This document shows positions 1 through 11,844 of a stretch of DNA of 64,000 nt, one piece after another. Position numbers and translations under genes: made by a program. Under the pieces are notes generated by a model that saw only the letters and a list, made by a program, of their open reading frames with translations, ran no database searches and was not told the DNA's origin. The DNA is from Rhizoctonia solani. Taxonomy: Eukaryota > Basidiomycota > Agaricomycetes > Cantharellales > Ceratobasidiaceae. Numbering within the stretch: the first letter of the stretch is position 1; every line of letters begins with the position of its first letter. Location: positions 248,001 to 312,000 of the forward strand of contig NC_057381.1 of assembly GCF_016906535.1 (NCBI RefSeq), in the 5' to 3' direction.

Positions 1-1566
1 TAACAGTAGAGCGCCCCCATTGGCAATGGCGCTCTGATCTGTAACTAGTGTGGAAATTGAAATCTTCCTGCACCCACATCTTCAAAGGAACCTTGGGCCA
101 ATCCATATCATCCAGCACTGCATACTGAACCATAGTATGGTCACTAAAATCATCAGAGTTAAGGTTCTGCCTGAACCTAATGTGGTGGCCCCAAGAACAA
201 GCAAGGGCTGACTTCCCTGTCTCTGAGGGACCCCACAGAACAAGGATCTTACCACAATCAGACTCAGGGTCATGCTCCAATATATTGGAGGTAACCCACT
301 CCTGAACACCAGGTGGCAAATTGACTGTAGCCCTGGTAACAATATGTCAATACTACCTTCTACCATAGAAAAGAAGGAGACTCACTTCTTAAGGGCCTTG
401 GGCTCACATACACCCTGAGGAAGGGCACCCTTATCCCTGTAGAAGTAACCAGTAAAGGCCTTGAGGTTGTTATACCCCATGGCCATATTGCAAGGTTGAT
501 GCTCCTTTAAGCAACCAAAGAAACCTTCTGCATCCTCTGCTTCCATTGCATAGGCAAAGTCTTCATTGCGCTGTGAAAGGAAGACTATTAGCAAGTAATT
601 TCACTCCATGTCTTAGAACTTACATTGGTCTTGGCCTTCAACCCTGCAGGGCATTGACCCAATAGGAACTCTTCTGTAAGGGTCCCATATTGTGCCTCCC
701 AGGCATCTGCCTCTGTCTTGAGGTACTCATAGGCAGATAAGGGAGCAAATCTCCCATTACTATCCTTGAGCAGAAGAAGACGCTCATGGGGGTGCACTCC
801 TTTATACTTCCATAGGTTCAGGCCCTCTGAGGAGATAAGAGTCCTGGCCCAAACAATGACATGGCAATGCCAGTCAGGATGCCACTGTCCTTCTTTCAAG
901 TCATGGGACTCTGTAACCCCCATGGCACATTCCAAAAGGGGTCCCCCTCCACTCCTTAGAGTGAGGAGGTGGTCCACAAGACTAAAAAGGAGATATTAGT
1001 AAAAGAAGACAATATCCTATCAATTCACTTACTCCTTGACAACCTCATGACAAGAGACTTGCACTGTGTCCTCACCCTTGACATAACAGGCATATGTCAA
1101 GAGGTAACACTTCCCCTTGCGGCAAAAGCGCCTTCCTTCTTGGGGAAGAACCCCAATGTCCTCTTCCCCTTCAGGGGCTGCAGGAACAATAGAGTCCCTT
1201 GACTCCAATGGAGCCATGGATGGGACAATGGAGTTTCCTCCATCTTCTGAGCCTTCCCTGTTGCTGGGCATGGCTAACCAATGCCTGGACAAGGGGGGAA
1301 GCTTGCAAGATATCTGTGACTATACAGTTATCTTTTAGTAAAAGAACCTTTTGCTATCAACCAAGACCACTTACTGCTTCTTCTTGGGAGCCCAGATCCA
1401 ACCTTCTTTTGAGAGATCTGGGAGTGAGCTGTGACAGAGGCAGCTCTTGACTCTGCCACACAGTAGATGCAATCTGGGAAACATAAGGGGTGGCATCCAA
1501 CAGCCCTGAAGGCTGTGAATCCAAGACTGTGGAGGGAGTGGCGCTGGCAGTTGGGCATTGAGACAT
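1..1566 (-). CDS. CRESS-DNA/geminivirus-type replication initiator (Rep), partial at window edge
   Basis: Exons (minus strand): 1375-1566, 1033-1313, 624-981, 386-570 and <1-332; introns of 61, 51, 53 and 53 nt, three with GTAAGT and one with GTGAGT donors and one with a TACTAAT branch site. All junctions keep frame, giving about 449 codons before the window ends. Seen in sequence: an LLTY motif I in exon 2, an HCH (HUH-type) metal-binding motif II in exon 3, a YRDK motif III in exon 4, and in exon 5 a Walker A GPSETGKS followed by a Walker B LDDMDW. This order (HUH nickase, then superfamily 3 helicase) defines Rep of geminiviruses and relatives, which nick and unwind circular ssDNA. The spliceosomal introns argue for a resident eukaryotic copy. 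No capsid gene or nonanucleotide origin is visible nearby. Whether the gene is expressed is unknown; the helicase C-terminus lies outside the window. Confidence 0.82.
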
Positions 1567-1960
1567 TGTGATGACTTATCCCACCTCCCACTACCCTCTT
1601 CTTTATACCATGGTGGCCAAGAGACTGAGTCAGAGGAAAATGACTTGATTTACCAATCTCTCTGAACAATAAAATGGCGCCATGCAGTAACCAAGCAACC
1701 ATGAAATATGTTGCTAACCAGGATCTTCCAGAAGACTTGAGAAGCTACCTTACAAAGACAGTAGTGTGGGAACTTTCCCACAGGAAGAAAACAACATTCC
1801 AACAAGGATCACATGACTCAGAACAAGTCAGGTGACCTCAGAACAACTCATTGCACAATCATACCTAGGAGGACTTGACACCTAACAAGATATCTATCCA
1901 GACATCATTTGTAATGGCACAAGTTCATGTCCCCTAAACTGTGTGCAAAAGGGGGGGCAA
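1567..1960 (+). other. Non-coding gap ending in a polypurine tract
   Basis: No gene seen. The last bases (caaaagggggggcaa) match the polypurine tract that precedes the 3' LTR in the intact retrotransposons of this window, so this is probably the decayed 3' end of a Ty3-type element whose body is gone. Confidence 0.4.
1601..1607 (-). promoter_or_regulatory. TATA box upstream of Rep
   Basis: TATAAAG on the minus strand, about 35 nt before the Rep ATG at 1566. It is well placed for a core promoter if transcription starts very close to the ATG. Inference from motif and spacing only. Confidence 0.4.
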
Positions 1961-2964
1961 TGTCACAACCCACTCCATTCTTTCCATGAGTCCTGACCTT
2001 GTCAAGCCTCCAACACACTCATGTTGCACACCAACATGACCGCAAGCACGCATATACTCGCACATATGCACTCAGAACCTCCGAGTTCCTACATATAAGA
2101 GAATTATGGTCAACATGGCTGGACTTAGTGATATTCTCTAAGTCCAGTTCACATGACCTCCCCCCCTCCAGTCCTTTATCAAATACTATACTAAACTACT
2201 ACAGATTTGAGGTGGGGGGGGATGACATAATCTCTTCTATAATAATATATTATTCAGACCTTGCCCACAGGCTCCCTTATGTTATGCCCTAGAGGCGTGA
2301 CCACCTTAGAATCCACTAAGTCAAAGAAATAGTGAATATATGCGCTATTTTCATGAAGATTTATGGATATATGCACCTTTATGCTGTTTAAGCACCAAGC
2401 GCGTATTATGTAATCAAATCACATGACTCAAAGTCATGTGATCACGTCTTTCTTATCTTTGGTCATGTGACCTTATCTTTGTTGTTATGTTTGTACATGT
2501 ATTTACTATTCCCTTCCCTTGTGAATATATAAGGAGGGTTCTGAGAGCCTTAAGCCTCAGAACTTGACCTCTTATCCCTTCCACACTACCTACCCTTGGC
2601 ATACAATCAGGTGCACCTTGAGTGTAATAGTCCCTGCCTTGGTTCCTTGCCCTGCTGTCTTAACAGCATTAGTGCACTTTACTTTATATAGGTCTTGTCC
2701 TACCCCTTTCCTGGCATTGCCTTGAGCATTGTTAGGCCCTACTAGCTGATAAGTCCTATATTAGGCAATAGCTTGTTAGGATTACCCTTTGGTAGCTGTT
2801 GGCTCTGACACCTTAACATTGGCCTGCGGCTAGGGGGGCAGGGGGGAGTGCAATGTCCCCCAGCAACTTATATTATTAATATATCACTGTGCATCATATA
2901 TACTATATATATCTTTGACAGTGGATATATATGGTAATAACCCCTCCAGATATGGGTTATGACA
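1961..2964 (+). repeat. LTR family A, interrupted by an LTR-B
   Basis: Starts TGTCACAACC and ends GGGTTATGACA, like the intact copies at 27507-27967 and 36148-36583. It is split by an LTR-B at 2280-2810. Flanks (ggcaa / gtcta) do not match, so it is not a clean solo LTR; the polypurine tract just before it suggests a 3' LTR of a truncated element. Confidence 0.75.
2280..2810 (+). repeat. Solo LTR family B nested in LTR-A
   Basis: TGTTATGCCC...CTCTGACA, 531 bp, flanked by the 5-bp target-site duplication CCTTA (2275-2279 and 2811-2815). Removing it restores the uninterrupted LTR-A sequence seen at 36148-36583. It carries a TATATAAGGAGG core promoter-like motif. Confidence 0.88.
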
Positions 2965-4498
2965 GTCTAGGACACCAACTCACTGGGCCACAAACCCCCA
3001 AAGACACCAAGCCACCTGCCATGGAGCAAATGCCATGCCCCCTACCCAAGGCCAACCCTTCTGGATTGGCTAGTCAGTCCATTGCCACCTGGGGTCAGCC
3101 CACCAGGCCCCAGCCTGTCTTTGCCCAACCTACTCCAGTCCAGGTTCCCCCCCAAGTCCCTACTCCCCCTTCACCTGCAGCTTTCAGACTCTGCTCCCCT
3201 GCACCCACTCCTCTCCCGGCTCCAACAGCCACCTATGCCGCCCCAGTGAAGGTGGACCACCCCAATGCATATACCAGGAAAGTAGGCAGCAAAGCCAAGC
3301 AATGGCTCATGCAGATGTTGGCCTGGACATGGCTAAACTCCTGCATGTTCCCCATGGATCAGGAGGTTCTATCCTTCCTCCTAATGAACATGAAGGACAC
3401 TGCAGGGGCCTGGGCCCATCCTCACCTTGACCAACTTGGGTCACATTGAGCCATCATCCAAACAGTTGAGGAATTTAAAAGGGAGTTCTTGGCAGCCTTT
3501 GGAGATCCAGACACCACAAGGGCAGTGGAGCAAAAAATCACATTGCTCACTCTGTCAGAGCCAACAACTACCACAGGGTAAAGCCCAACAAGCTATTGCC
3601 TAATATAGGACTTATCAGCAAGTGGGATCTAACAATGCTCAAGGCAATTGCCAGATAAGGGGTGGACAAGACCAAATATAAGTAAGAGTGCACTATGCTG
3701 TTAAGACAGCTGGGCAAGGGACCTTTGACAGGGACTGGTATGCTCTCAGGCAATACTCTTAAGTGTATGTCTTAGGGTAGTAGTGTTGGAAGGGGATAAG
3801 AGGTTGAGTTCTGAGGCTTAAGGCTCTCAGAACCCTCCTTATATATTCAACAGAGAAGGAGAAGAGTAATTACATGTACAAACATAACAACAAAGATAAG
3901 GTTACATGACCAGAGATAAGGAAGACATGATCACACAAATAAAGGTCATGTGATTAGATTACATAATAAGCGCTCATCACCTAAATAGCATAAAGATGCA
4001 TATATCCATAAATCTTCATGAAAACAGTGCATATATTCACAATTTCTTTGACTTAGTGGATTCTAAGGTGGTCACGCCTCTAGGGCATGACACACTCAGT
4101 CCAGCACATGTGCCAAGTATATCACCAAGTTCTACACCCTGGCTATGGAGTTGGACTGGAATGGTGCAGCCCTATGTGGCCAATTTGCACAAGGCCTCCA
4201 CTGGGAGGTCAGTAGACACATTGTGACTTGTGAATGTTGCCCCACTATGCTCCTAGAGTTGCAGAATGCAGCTCTAGTCATTGACAACACCCTCCAAGAA
4301 GAGCACGCCAGCCACCTGCCTAAGGGTATTAAGTCTGGTAGCTCATCCACCCCCAACCAGGGGGCAAGTACTGGCCAATTGGCCACAACATCAAAGAAAC
4401 TCTCTGACAACCCCAATTACTTATTGGAGGAAGAGCGTAACTGCCACCGTGCTGCTGGCTCCTGCATCAAATGCAGCAAAATGGGGCACAAGTGTTAA
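2965..4498 (+). pseudogene. Degenerate Ty3 gag interrupted by a solo LTR
   Basis: The translated pieces align with the gag of the element at 41223-53881: a proline-rich N-terminal part, the capsid-like stretch with KQWLMQMLAW and AGAWAHPHLDQLGSH, then after the inserted LTR a CGQFAQGLHWEV stretch and a CCHC zinc-knuckle start (CIKCSKMGHKC). It is broken by a stop after 3447 and by the LTR-B at 3553-4092, and stops at the zinc knuckle, where unrelated sequence begins. No pol follows. It is a dead 3'-truncated gag fragment whose original element belonged to the family of the 48-53 kb element. Confidence 0.8.
3553..4092 (-). repeat. Solo LTR family B inside the gag remnant
   Basis: TGTCAGAGCC...GGGCATGACA, 540 bp, with the 5-bp target-site duplication CACTC at 3548-3552 and 4093-4097. 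It is in reverse orientation to the copy at 2280. The gag reading resumes on its far side. Confidence 0.9.
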
Positions 4499-5460
4499 GA
4501 GTTGTGTAAGTACAGGAGTAAGAAAGAATTACTATATACAAAGTGTATATGGGAATAACTAAGAACTAGTAATAAGAATCAGAATATATGCACAGAATAT
4601 ATGCACAATATAAGCTAGGTTATCAGGAATAACAACTCCTAACAAATAGTCTAGCAACTATGAAGTGCAGGTGGTTGGTTATGTATAGTACCTTAGACTA
4701 ATGTTACTTAAGCCTAAGTGACTAAGGGTATGTATACTTAAGGTCTCTGGGATAGTACCTTAGGTAAGAGGGTTACCTGACTAATGTACAGTATTTATAG
4801 GATTTGCCTAATAAGTATAGGACTTATATATGCTTAAGTAAGACTTAAGACTTATAGGGTTTACCTAAATTATATCTAGGATTCATGAGATATTGTAGAT
4901 AAAGCTATCTACAATATGGGGGTATGGTGGATTGAAACACTATCACTCAATCACAACAATCCTTACAGTATTGTTGCACTATACTCAATGTTGAACTCAA
5001 CAACTGTGACAGTCAAGGGGCACAGGGTTGCAGTAAGTACACTAATAGGTTACCCTGTGTCTGTTGGGACTGGCCTATGGTCTTAGTGCGCCAAATAACC
5101 TCCTATGCTATTTACAGTGAGTCAATCACTAAAGTAAATGCGCAGATAAGCTGTTAAAGGCTTGTGTGTATATGTCAATATATAAGAGTAAGAGTAGGAT
5201 GCATTAGAAGCGTCTTCACAGGGTCCTTTTATACCCTGAGAAGGCACACAAACAAGTATATACATGATTGATACCAAGAGGGGGTACAGGAGGTACATGT
5301 GGCAACTGAAACACTTAGGAGAGCCAATACTTTGGTACATAGTAAACAAACAATAGATCCCAATATTTGCCCCAAGGCAATGTTTGCCCCAAAGCTAAGT
5401 GTTTCATCCTTGGAGTAAACAGTCCCAAAAGTAGGATACCACTGTACTGGGTACTTACAG
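4499..5460. other. CpG-poor repeat-like DNA without a gene
   Basis: No coding signal. A 12-bp perfect stem with an AAGC loop lies at 4890-4917. The segment around 5220 (ccttttataccctgag) resembles the right part of LTR-G near 53890, so part of this may be a decayed copy of that LTR family. Confidence 0.35.
4890..4917. repeat. Perfect 12-bp hairpin
   Basis: Stem ATATTGTAGATA / TATCTACAATAT with a 4-base AAGC loop. Function unknown; it could be a short inverted-repeat end or a chance AT-rich hairpin. Confidence 0.5.
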
Positions 5461-6299
5461 TAAATAGGGCATAACTCCCCCAAATGTTGTCCGTTTTGGG
5501 AGCTTGACCCAGCGTTCTGGAGCGCACAAACAGGCGCACCTAAGCGCAAGCAGTTTGGCAGTGTGGGATGCCCGGGTGATGGAGAAAAAGCGCATTTAGT
5601 GCATTGGCGCTTAAGCGCTGATTAAGCGCTGGAGCACTTGCCTATGCAACAGGGGGGACCCTGACTATTTCTGTGTGTAGCCACAAGATAGAATCTTGAA
5701 TAATAAATACTACAAACAAGAGAAATATTACTTGTTCCTGTTTATCTACTCAGCTGAATTTATATATATTTAAATGAGTGAGAAAACAGCATATATGCAA
5801 AAGGCATTGCATATTGAGGGTATTCCTGAGGTTTGTAGGTTTTGTAAAGGTTGCAATTGGATAGAGGGACCTTGAAAACCTTAGCTTGCATCTTTATCTT
5901 ATTTATTTACTGTCAGATTACTGGTGTAATTAATTCAATAAGTACAGATTATTGAAGAAATGTCATATCCATAACATTCTCACTCATTTAAATACATATA
6001 AGTTCAGCTGAGTGGATAAACAGTGACTACCATTATTTTTGTTGCTTGTAGTATTGATCATGCAATATTCTATTTTGTGGCTACACACAGAAATAGTCAG
6101 GGTCCCCCCTGTCACATAGGCAAGTGCTCTGGCGCTTGATCAGCGCTTAGGCACCAGTGCACTGAATGCACCTTTTCTCCATCACCCAGGCATACTACAC
6201 TGCCAGGTTGCTTGTGCTTAGGTGCACCTGTCTGTGTGCTGCAGAACACTGGCTTGAACACTCAGAATGTATAACATTTGGCAGAGTTATGCTCTATTA
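5461..6299. mobile_element. Long terminal-inverted-repeat (foldback/MITE-like) element
   Basis: The left arm (about 5461-5784) is the imperfect reverse complement of the right arm (about 5976-6299), including matching blocks such as CTGACTATTTCTGTGTGTAG and GTGATGGAGAAAA. Arms are about 320 bp around a centre of about 190 bp. No transposase is inside. Outer ends read taaatagggcataactc and gagttatgctctatta; the flanking duplication is not clear (possibly TAA/TTA). The right arm abuts the coding region that follows. Confidence 0.7.
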
Positions 6300-6307
6300 A
6301 TGTTTGT

Positions 6308-8335
6308 ATGATGGAGCCAGATACAACAGCTAGCATGGATTCAACACCCCAACACAGCATTAATTTCAGCAGCATGCATATAATGGCAAACTCCCCAAAG
6401 CCCCATAATCAACTCTACCTTACAGTTGAATCAACAACAGTTCACACTAGTAAAACTCAAGTCAATGTTCTAAAAAAGACTATTGATTCTATATGTGAGA
6501 CAACTCAACATGCTCCCAAATGCAAATCTGGTCCAGAGGTGTTACCTTGCACCTCTGACATTGCATGCAAACTGTATGGAGTCAATGGAGATCATGCAAG
6601 TGATCAGCTCAAAGTTGCACAACTGGAGAAGGAGTGGAAAATAGACTCATAGATAACTCACCTTGGGAATACAAAGCTCTTGAGTCTGGGGGATTCAGAA
6701 TCAAAAGAATTATATGAATCACTATATGCAGATGCCATAACTGAAGCTGCTGGTCTAGATACATCCTCTGGGTTGTCTACAGCCAATCAAGAAGACCTAC
6801 TGGCCTCTGGGTATCAAAAGCGTGTCTGGGCTCTTGGGGAGATAGAATTTGATAATGCTGAGCCCAATCTGAAGGAGAACATGTCATTTGTTGCTCGTGG
6901 CGGGTGTTGTGCTCACAAGGATATGAATGCCACAAAAGGTGGTGCCGCTGCCATGGCTGCCTTCTGGAAGGCAAATACACATCTCATGCCCCCCATCAAG
7001 CTTTTCAATAAAGATAACAATGGCGCTGTGTTGCTTTCGGACCCCTTGGGCAAAACCTCTGAGTCAGAAAAACGGGCACTTTCTTTGACAGAAAGTGGTG
7101 CAATTAGGCTCTGTACGCTTTCCGGGAAGGCATTCGATCGCAAGGATGACAAGAAAGGGCATCAAGATAGCCATGCCTATTACTTTGCTGAAAAGTACGG
7201 CCGATATCGTAGATTTCCCGACACAAGTAGTGCCTGCTTTAGCTTATTTATCGAGGCTGCAACAGAGCTTTGCACACTTCACAGCGCATATATTGAATAT
7301 ATGGAGCATATCCGAAAGCAGAAAGCAACTAGAAGGCTTAATCTCCTTGAATCAAATATTGACCTTGCTCTTAACTGCCTTGCTACGCTTGCAGAGCTAC
7401 TTTGCTTGTCACTTTATGGTCAAATTATCTCAAAGCCTTATATACGACTTGTCCGCGGTGCAACAGCACTCGGAAAAGGTCTAGCAGACTTGGTTCCATT
7501 ACACACTCAAGTCCAGCCCCTACTTCGAGCTATTATAACATCTCCCTTGCTTGTTTTATCACTGAAGTCCCCTAGTCCGTCCATCACACTTGACGGCTCC
7601 GAGTGGGAGAATCCAGGTGTCTTAAAAGCACTTCAGGATCATGGGGCAAAACTGCCCTATCTTTCAGACCTATTCGTTGTATTTTGCCAAGGTGCCTTGA
7701 ATACATGGGCTCGTTGCAGCGATCGATTTGCCCCGAGTGGCCCAATTACTTTATTAAAGTCTGAACAGTACGAAAATGAGTTCCTGCCGCCAACAAATGA
7801 TTCCAATGAAGGCACACTAGGTACATGGCGTGTTTGGGCAAGGCGGTTCCCTAGTCCAGCGTTACACAAGTTTAACGCAATCCTCATAAATAGAGCAAAC
7901 CAAACCGAAGCTTATATTGACCAAAACTTTACGCTCGAGCAACATAATTGGATTCGGGCCGAGGCGAGACGAATTGAACTGTCAAAACCCGAGCAAACTC
8001 GAAAATCGCAGATTGTTGCTGCCCAATTTGAGGCAGCGGCAAAAAACCAAGCAATGCGGTTACAACGATTGGACAGACCGAACAAATGTGAGGATTACAT
8101 TACCGGGATTCAGCCAATACTCGACCCGGTGGCAATACAAAAGATGGTAGGAAAGGAACTGGATGACCAACTGAAATTTTACAAGAAAATCGTTGTGCTT
8201 CCGAGCGGAGTAGCCTTCCCAGTCATCGGCAAGCTCAAAGTTGCAGAGAAGAGAGCGCTGGTGATTGGTCTAGCGGAGAAATCCAAACAAGGAACGTTGT
8301 CAAACGAAGCCAGCTCTAGCGCTCCCAAAGTTTAG
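6308..8335 (+). pseudogene. Uncharacterised high-copy Agaricomycete protein, interrupted by one TAG
   Basis: One reading frame runs from about 6308 to 8335 and is broken only by a TAG at 6650-6652. The downstream part (551 codons from a TTG at 6680) has the blocks RGGCCAHKDMN, LFNKDN, KDDKKGHQD, FPDTS, VRG and TNDSNEGTLGTWRVW. I recognise this order from a large uncharacterised family found in many mushroom-forming fungi (recalled, not searched); it behaves like a repeated, possibly transposon-derived gene. Members are usually longer, so this may be the C-terminal portion. The first part is CpG-poor like the adjacent repeats, whereas from about 7100 the sequence becomes CpG-rich like host genes. 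Function unknown; it could be expressed from an internal ATG after the stop. Confidence 0.55.
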
Positions 8336-8878
8336 CTTTCGAATAGCGTTTTCTTATGTTGAGCTACTGAAATTTCTTTACAATACATTAAAGTTCTCAG
8401 TTACGAGCTGTACGGCATTGCTCATGTATGTACAAATGTCCGACTTCATCGTCTGCAGCGCATACGGTGTCGGGCCGCCTTTTCAATCAAAATCGATTAT
8501 GTAAGCTGCAGAAAGGCCACATGACGTTGCCAAGTCCCACTCTACTGCATACTTATCTTGTATGGCTGTGCTACTTGGAAACCGCACCTTATGACATAAA
8601 AATTGCTCGGGGTCAAAAGGCGAGAGTGGTGCATCAAGTGGAAGTCGACTGTAGTGGGGTTTTCTGACGCCTGCTTCAGGACGAAAGATTACTAAGGGCA
8701 GCAAAATCCGGGGCTCTCAATACTTGATAGCTCAATGGGCGAGGAAGGGAGATCAAGTACGTATCGTCCGTAGTTTAAGCATTGGATCCTTGTGTCACAC
8801 ATGGCATCCACTGAGGCATCAAGCACGGTGAGGTATTCAACATCAACGTATTTTTATGAGTGAGTTCACTATGCAAAT
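8336..8878. other. Intergenic, no gene seen
   Basis: Contains the 3' flanks of the convergent uncharacterised gene and eIF3b. No conserved coding or RNA gene recognised on either strand. Confidence 0.5.
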
Positions 8879-11317
8879 TCATCCCTGGAGCACCTCAATA
8901 ATCTCTTCAATTACTTCCTCGAGCCATTCCTCTACCTCTTCTCGATCTTCCCCACCTTTCGCCTTCCTTCCCAGACGTGCCATACGCTCCTGGACTTCGG
9001 GACGTACCTTCTTTCTCCAAGCATTCCACTCGTCAAGAAGGCGACGCCGCTGGGCCACTAGCTCCTTATCTGCATGGCTTTCTTCTGCTGCGTCGGCTTC
9101 ATCGAACGCTCTTGAATATTCCTTGAGGTTCTTGCGTAATTCTTTCTGCTGGGCCTTCGTCAACAGGGTCTTGGGTCGCGGTCGCCATAAAAATTGCTTA
9201 AACTTGTCCGCAGGATGCTTGACCAGCTCCTGCCCACGAAAATCCCACAAACTCCATCCGTGCTCGGGGGTTGGCCGCCAGACAGAGGCTGAGCTTGCAA
9301 CGTATCGACCCGAAGGGTCCCATTCAACGTCCGTTACACCATAATGTTCGGCGGTCGCGAGATGTTGAACCAGAGATCCCCACTCAGCCGTATGTGTATT
9401 GATGCGCTCCGGATCAATCGTAAACTCAAGGTCGTAAAATTCAAGTTCGAATCTGGTCACTGGGAAAATTGAACCAAGGACTACGTGTCGTCCTTTTGGT
9501 GACCAACGAATGGCGTTTGTTGTTTTATCCTTGAGGAGTTCTATTTAGCGTCAGCATTGGAACTGACCGCTGGAGTTAAAACGAGCGTACTAAGCAATTT
9601 GAAGTTCTTCCCTTTCTCAAGCTGAAAGAAGGACACATCCATTTTGATCGTAATACCGGGCGCAATGTTGCCCAAGTTGGGGTCACTGCTGCTGAGAATA
9701 GCGAAGCGATCCCCTCGAGGCTCCCAAGCAAACTCAGTCACTTGGTCTATTCGAATGTTTCAGTACGAATTCCGCAGACACAACTTTAAACTCGCCTTTG
9801 AGTTCGATGACTTCTACTGGGAAGTCCTTTTCTCGTGTTCTGAAGACTTCAAGATTACAGAACGTGGCCTTTTTGCTTTTTGTGGGGCGATCGACCTTGA
9901 CGCATAAAAAATCACCTTGATTTTGCCAATATAATTTGCACTAGTAACATTATGAAATCCTATGAATTATTAATGAAAATAGAGAGCGGACTTACTTCCG
10001 ATACACTGAACAGATTTTTGGTCCTGAGCTGGGTCCGGCTGGGAATGGCAAGGAGGGTTACGCGGGCTGGCTGGTTGGCGACCTCGGGAACCCAGTAAGC
10101 GAGCATGTTTTCGCGAACACGGGCAACTCCGTTCCTCTTTCCCTTTTTCCCATCACCAGTTGCATCTCTGTCGCCCTCCTTTTCAGTCTCTCTAATCTTG
10201 GACAATTCGTCATCGCTGGGGGGACACCACTCAAAGTCAACAACGCCATCGATCTTTATACTCTTCTTGTCCAACATGTGCATGCTGGGAACCTCGTAGA
10301 CACTAATTGCCTGTCCAGGATTGACGCGAGCAACATAACGGTCATCTCCAGACCACTTGAGTTGAGGCCATGTCATCTGCTTCTTCTCGCCACTTGCTAC
10401 CGTCGTCGTTCCTTCTATGCTAAAGGTTCTCAACAAATGTCCAGTTGAAACCTCCCAGACAGCCAAGTTATTCCCCTCGTCATCTGGAGAAAAGAATGTG
10501 GGCCCTTGTTGAGCACCAGGAGGAATCACAATGGGTTCGTTTGACCATGTCACTAGATATTTCTCGTTAGGTGAGAAATCAACCAATCGTGCGAGTGGGT
10601 GCGCAATCCGTCGAACAAGGCCCCATTCGGAGCCTCCCCAAATTTGAAGGCCCTGTCGGTGGAGCGTGGTAAGGTATGTCCCATGCGGCGACCAAGCGAC
10701 GTAGAGGTCTGTCCAGTTGTGGCGTGTGAATGCTGGGTCAGGTCCGGTTCGTGCATTCCAAAATATCTGGACTTCGTCGCCCACGTAGGTTAGGAACTGG
10801 TCGCGTCCAGCCGGGTCCGCAAGCCAAGACCGCATGTGAGGACGAGATGTATAGTTAGAGACGGCCGGAGGAACGTAAGTCTCGTCCAGTGTCGCATATT
10901 TTTCGATATCTGTGAATCGATTGATAGAAAACGTATGCTTTGCATCAAAAGGAAAGTGATGCATGGCTACCAATGCATCTGAAGCCTCTTCGGGAGAAGC
11001 GAATTCTACAAAGATATACCTGCCAAATGTCAATATAACCGGTAAAAGAAGGCGCTGTTTGCTCACCCTTTGGATTTACCACTGCCCTCTTCATATGGCA
11101 TATGTATTCCTCCCTCCTTGATTGGAACCCCTTTACGACCGAATTCCTTGCTAATCTTGGCAAATAGACGGCTTTCCCGAGAGCGATCAATGATTGGTAC
11201 ACCGTCTACAACCAGGACGTTGTCGAACCCTTCTTCATACGAGATCGAATATTTGGCTTCTATGTCACTATAGTCGATACCGAGGTCCTCGGCAGGGACT
11301 GGATCTGGAACAGGCAT
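8879..11317 (-). CDS. PRT1: Translation initiation factor eIF3 subunit b
   Basis: Exons: 11067-11317, 9996-11019, 9796-9940, 9591-9746, 8879-9540; introns of 47, 55, 49 and 50 nt; 745 residues, the usual size for fungal eIF3b. eIF3b is the scaffold of the eIF3 complex that loads mRNA and initiator tRNA on the 40S subunit. The N-terminal RRM spans roughly residues 45-140 ([22 protein letters not shown]); a WD-type propeller follows ([66 protein letters not shown]), then the charged C-terminal helix that contacts eIF3i/g ([11 protein letters not shown]...). The ATG at 11317 opens MPVPDP. The third intron has a GC donor (AAAG|GCGAGT), the only choice that keeps frame and the conserved ELKD...TEFAWEP block. 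Confidence 0.95.
9747..9795 (-). other. GC-AG intron in eIF3b
   Basis: 49-nt intron with donor AAAG|GCGAGT and acceptor AATAG. GT alternatives nearby (GTTGTG, GTGTCT) give the wrong phase. Confidence 0.85.
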
Positions 11318-11844
11318 GGTGATGAATCAATGCGGTGATGGGCTCCGGTGGAAATTTCAATGGCACGTGACGTTGCTGATCATCTCCCATTTACGGCTGC
11401 CGGATACTAATATACATTATAATTGAAGGGTTAGGATATGAACAGACTACAAATGATGCGAAATAAAGTTGTGATTTCGTGACATCTCCTGCTAAATACA
11501 CGTAAGCACACATTGTCACCATCTATCTCTCTTTTTGATTCACCAAATGATCAGTTTGAATACACCTAGCTGGTCTCAAGGAGGTAACCCGCGACTGACC
11601 TATGTCAATCTTTGAATGCATGAATGGTATCGATCGGGGTATTCAGCATAATGTATGAGCTTCTTAAATGAACAATAATTGAGATAAGATCATCAGGAAT
11701 ACTGCGGACGGAATATCTACTCAAATAGACGACAAATATGGTGGTCCAATTTTGTGCTCTCATTCCCCCATTCTGAATTACAAATTGATATCGCTATGAG
11801 GTGTTCGTTCGGGACACACATATATGCGTTACGTCCCAATCTCC
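11318..11844. other. Intergenic between eIF3b and fumarase
   Basis: The eIF3b promoter side and the fumarase 3' flank (both genes on the minus strand). No coding or RNA gene recognised. Confidence 0.5.

Noticed and set aside
2840..2900. Possible geminivirus-like origin nonanucleotide near the Rep gene
   Set aside because: AT-rich TATTATTAATATAT is only loosely similar, has no proper stem around it, and belongs to LTR-A, which also occurs without Rep.
1961..2964. Calling this LTR-A a clean solo LTR
   Set aside because: The flanking five bases do not match and a polypurine tract precedes it, so it is more likely the 3' LTR of a truncated element.
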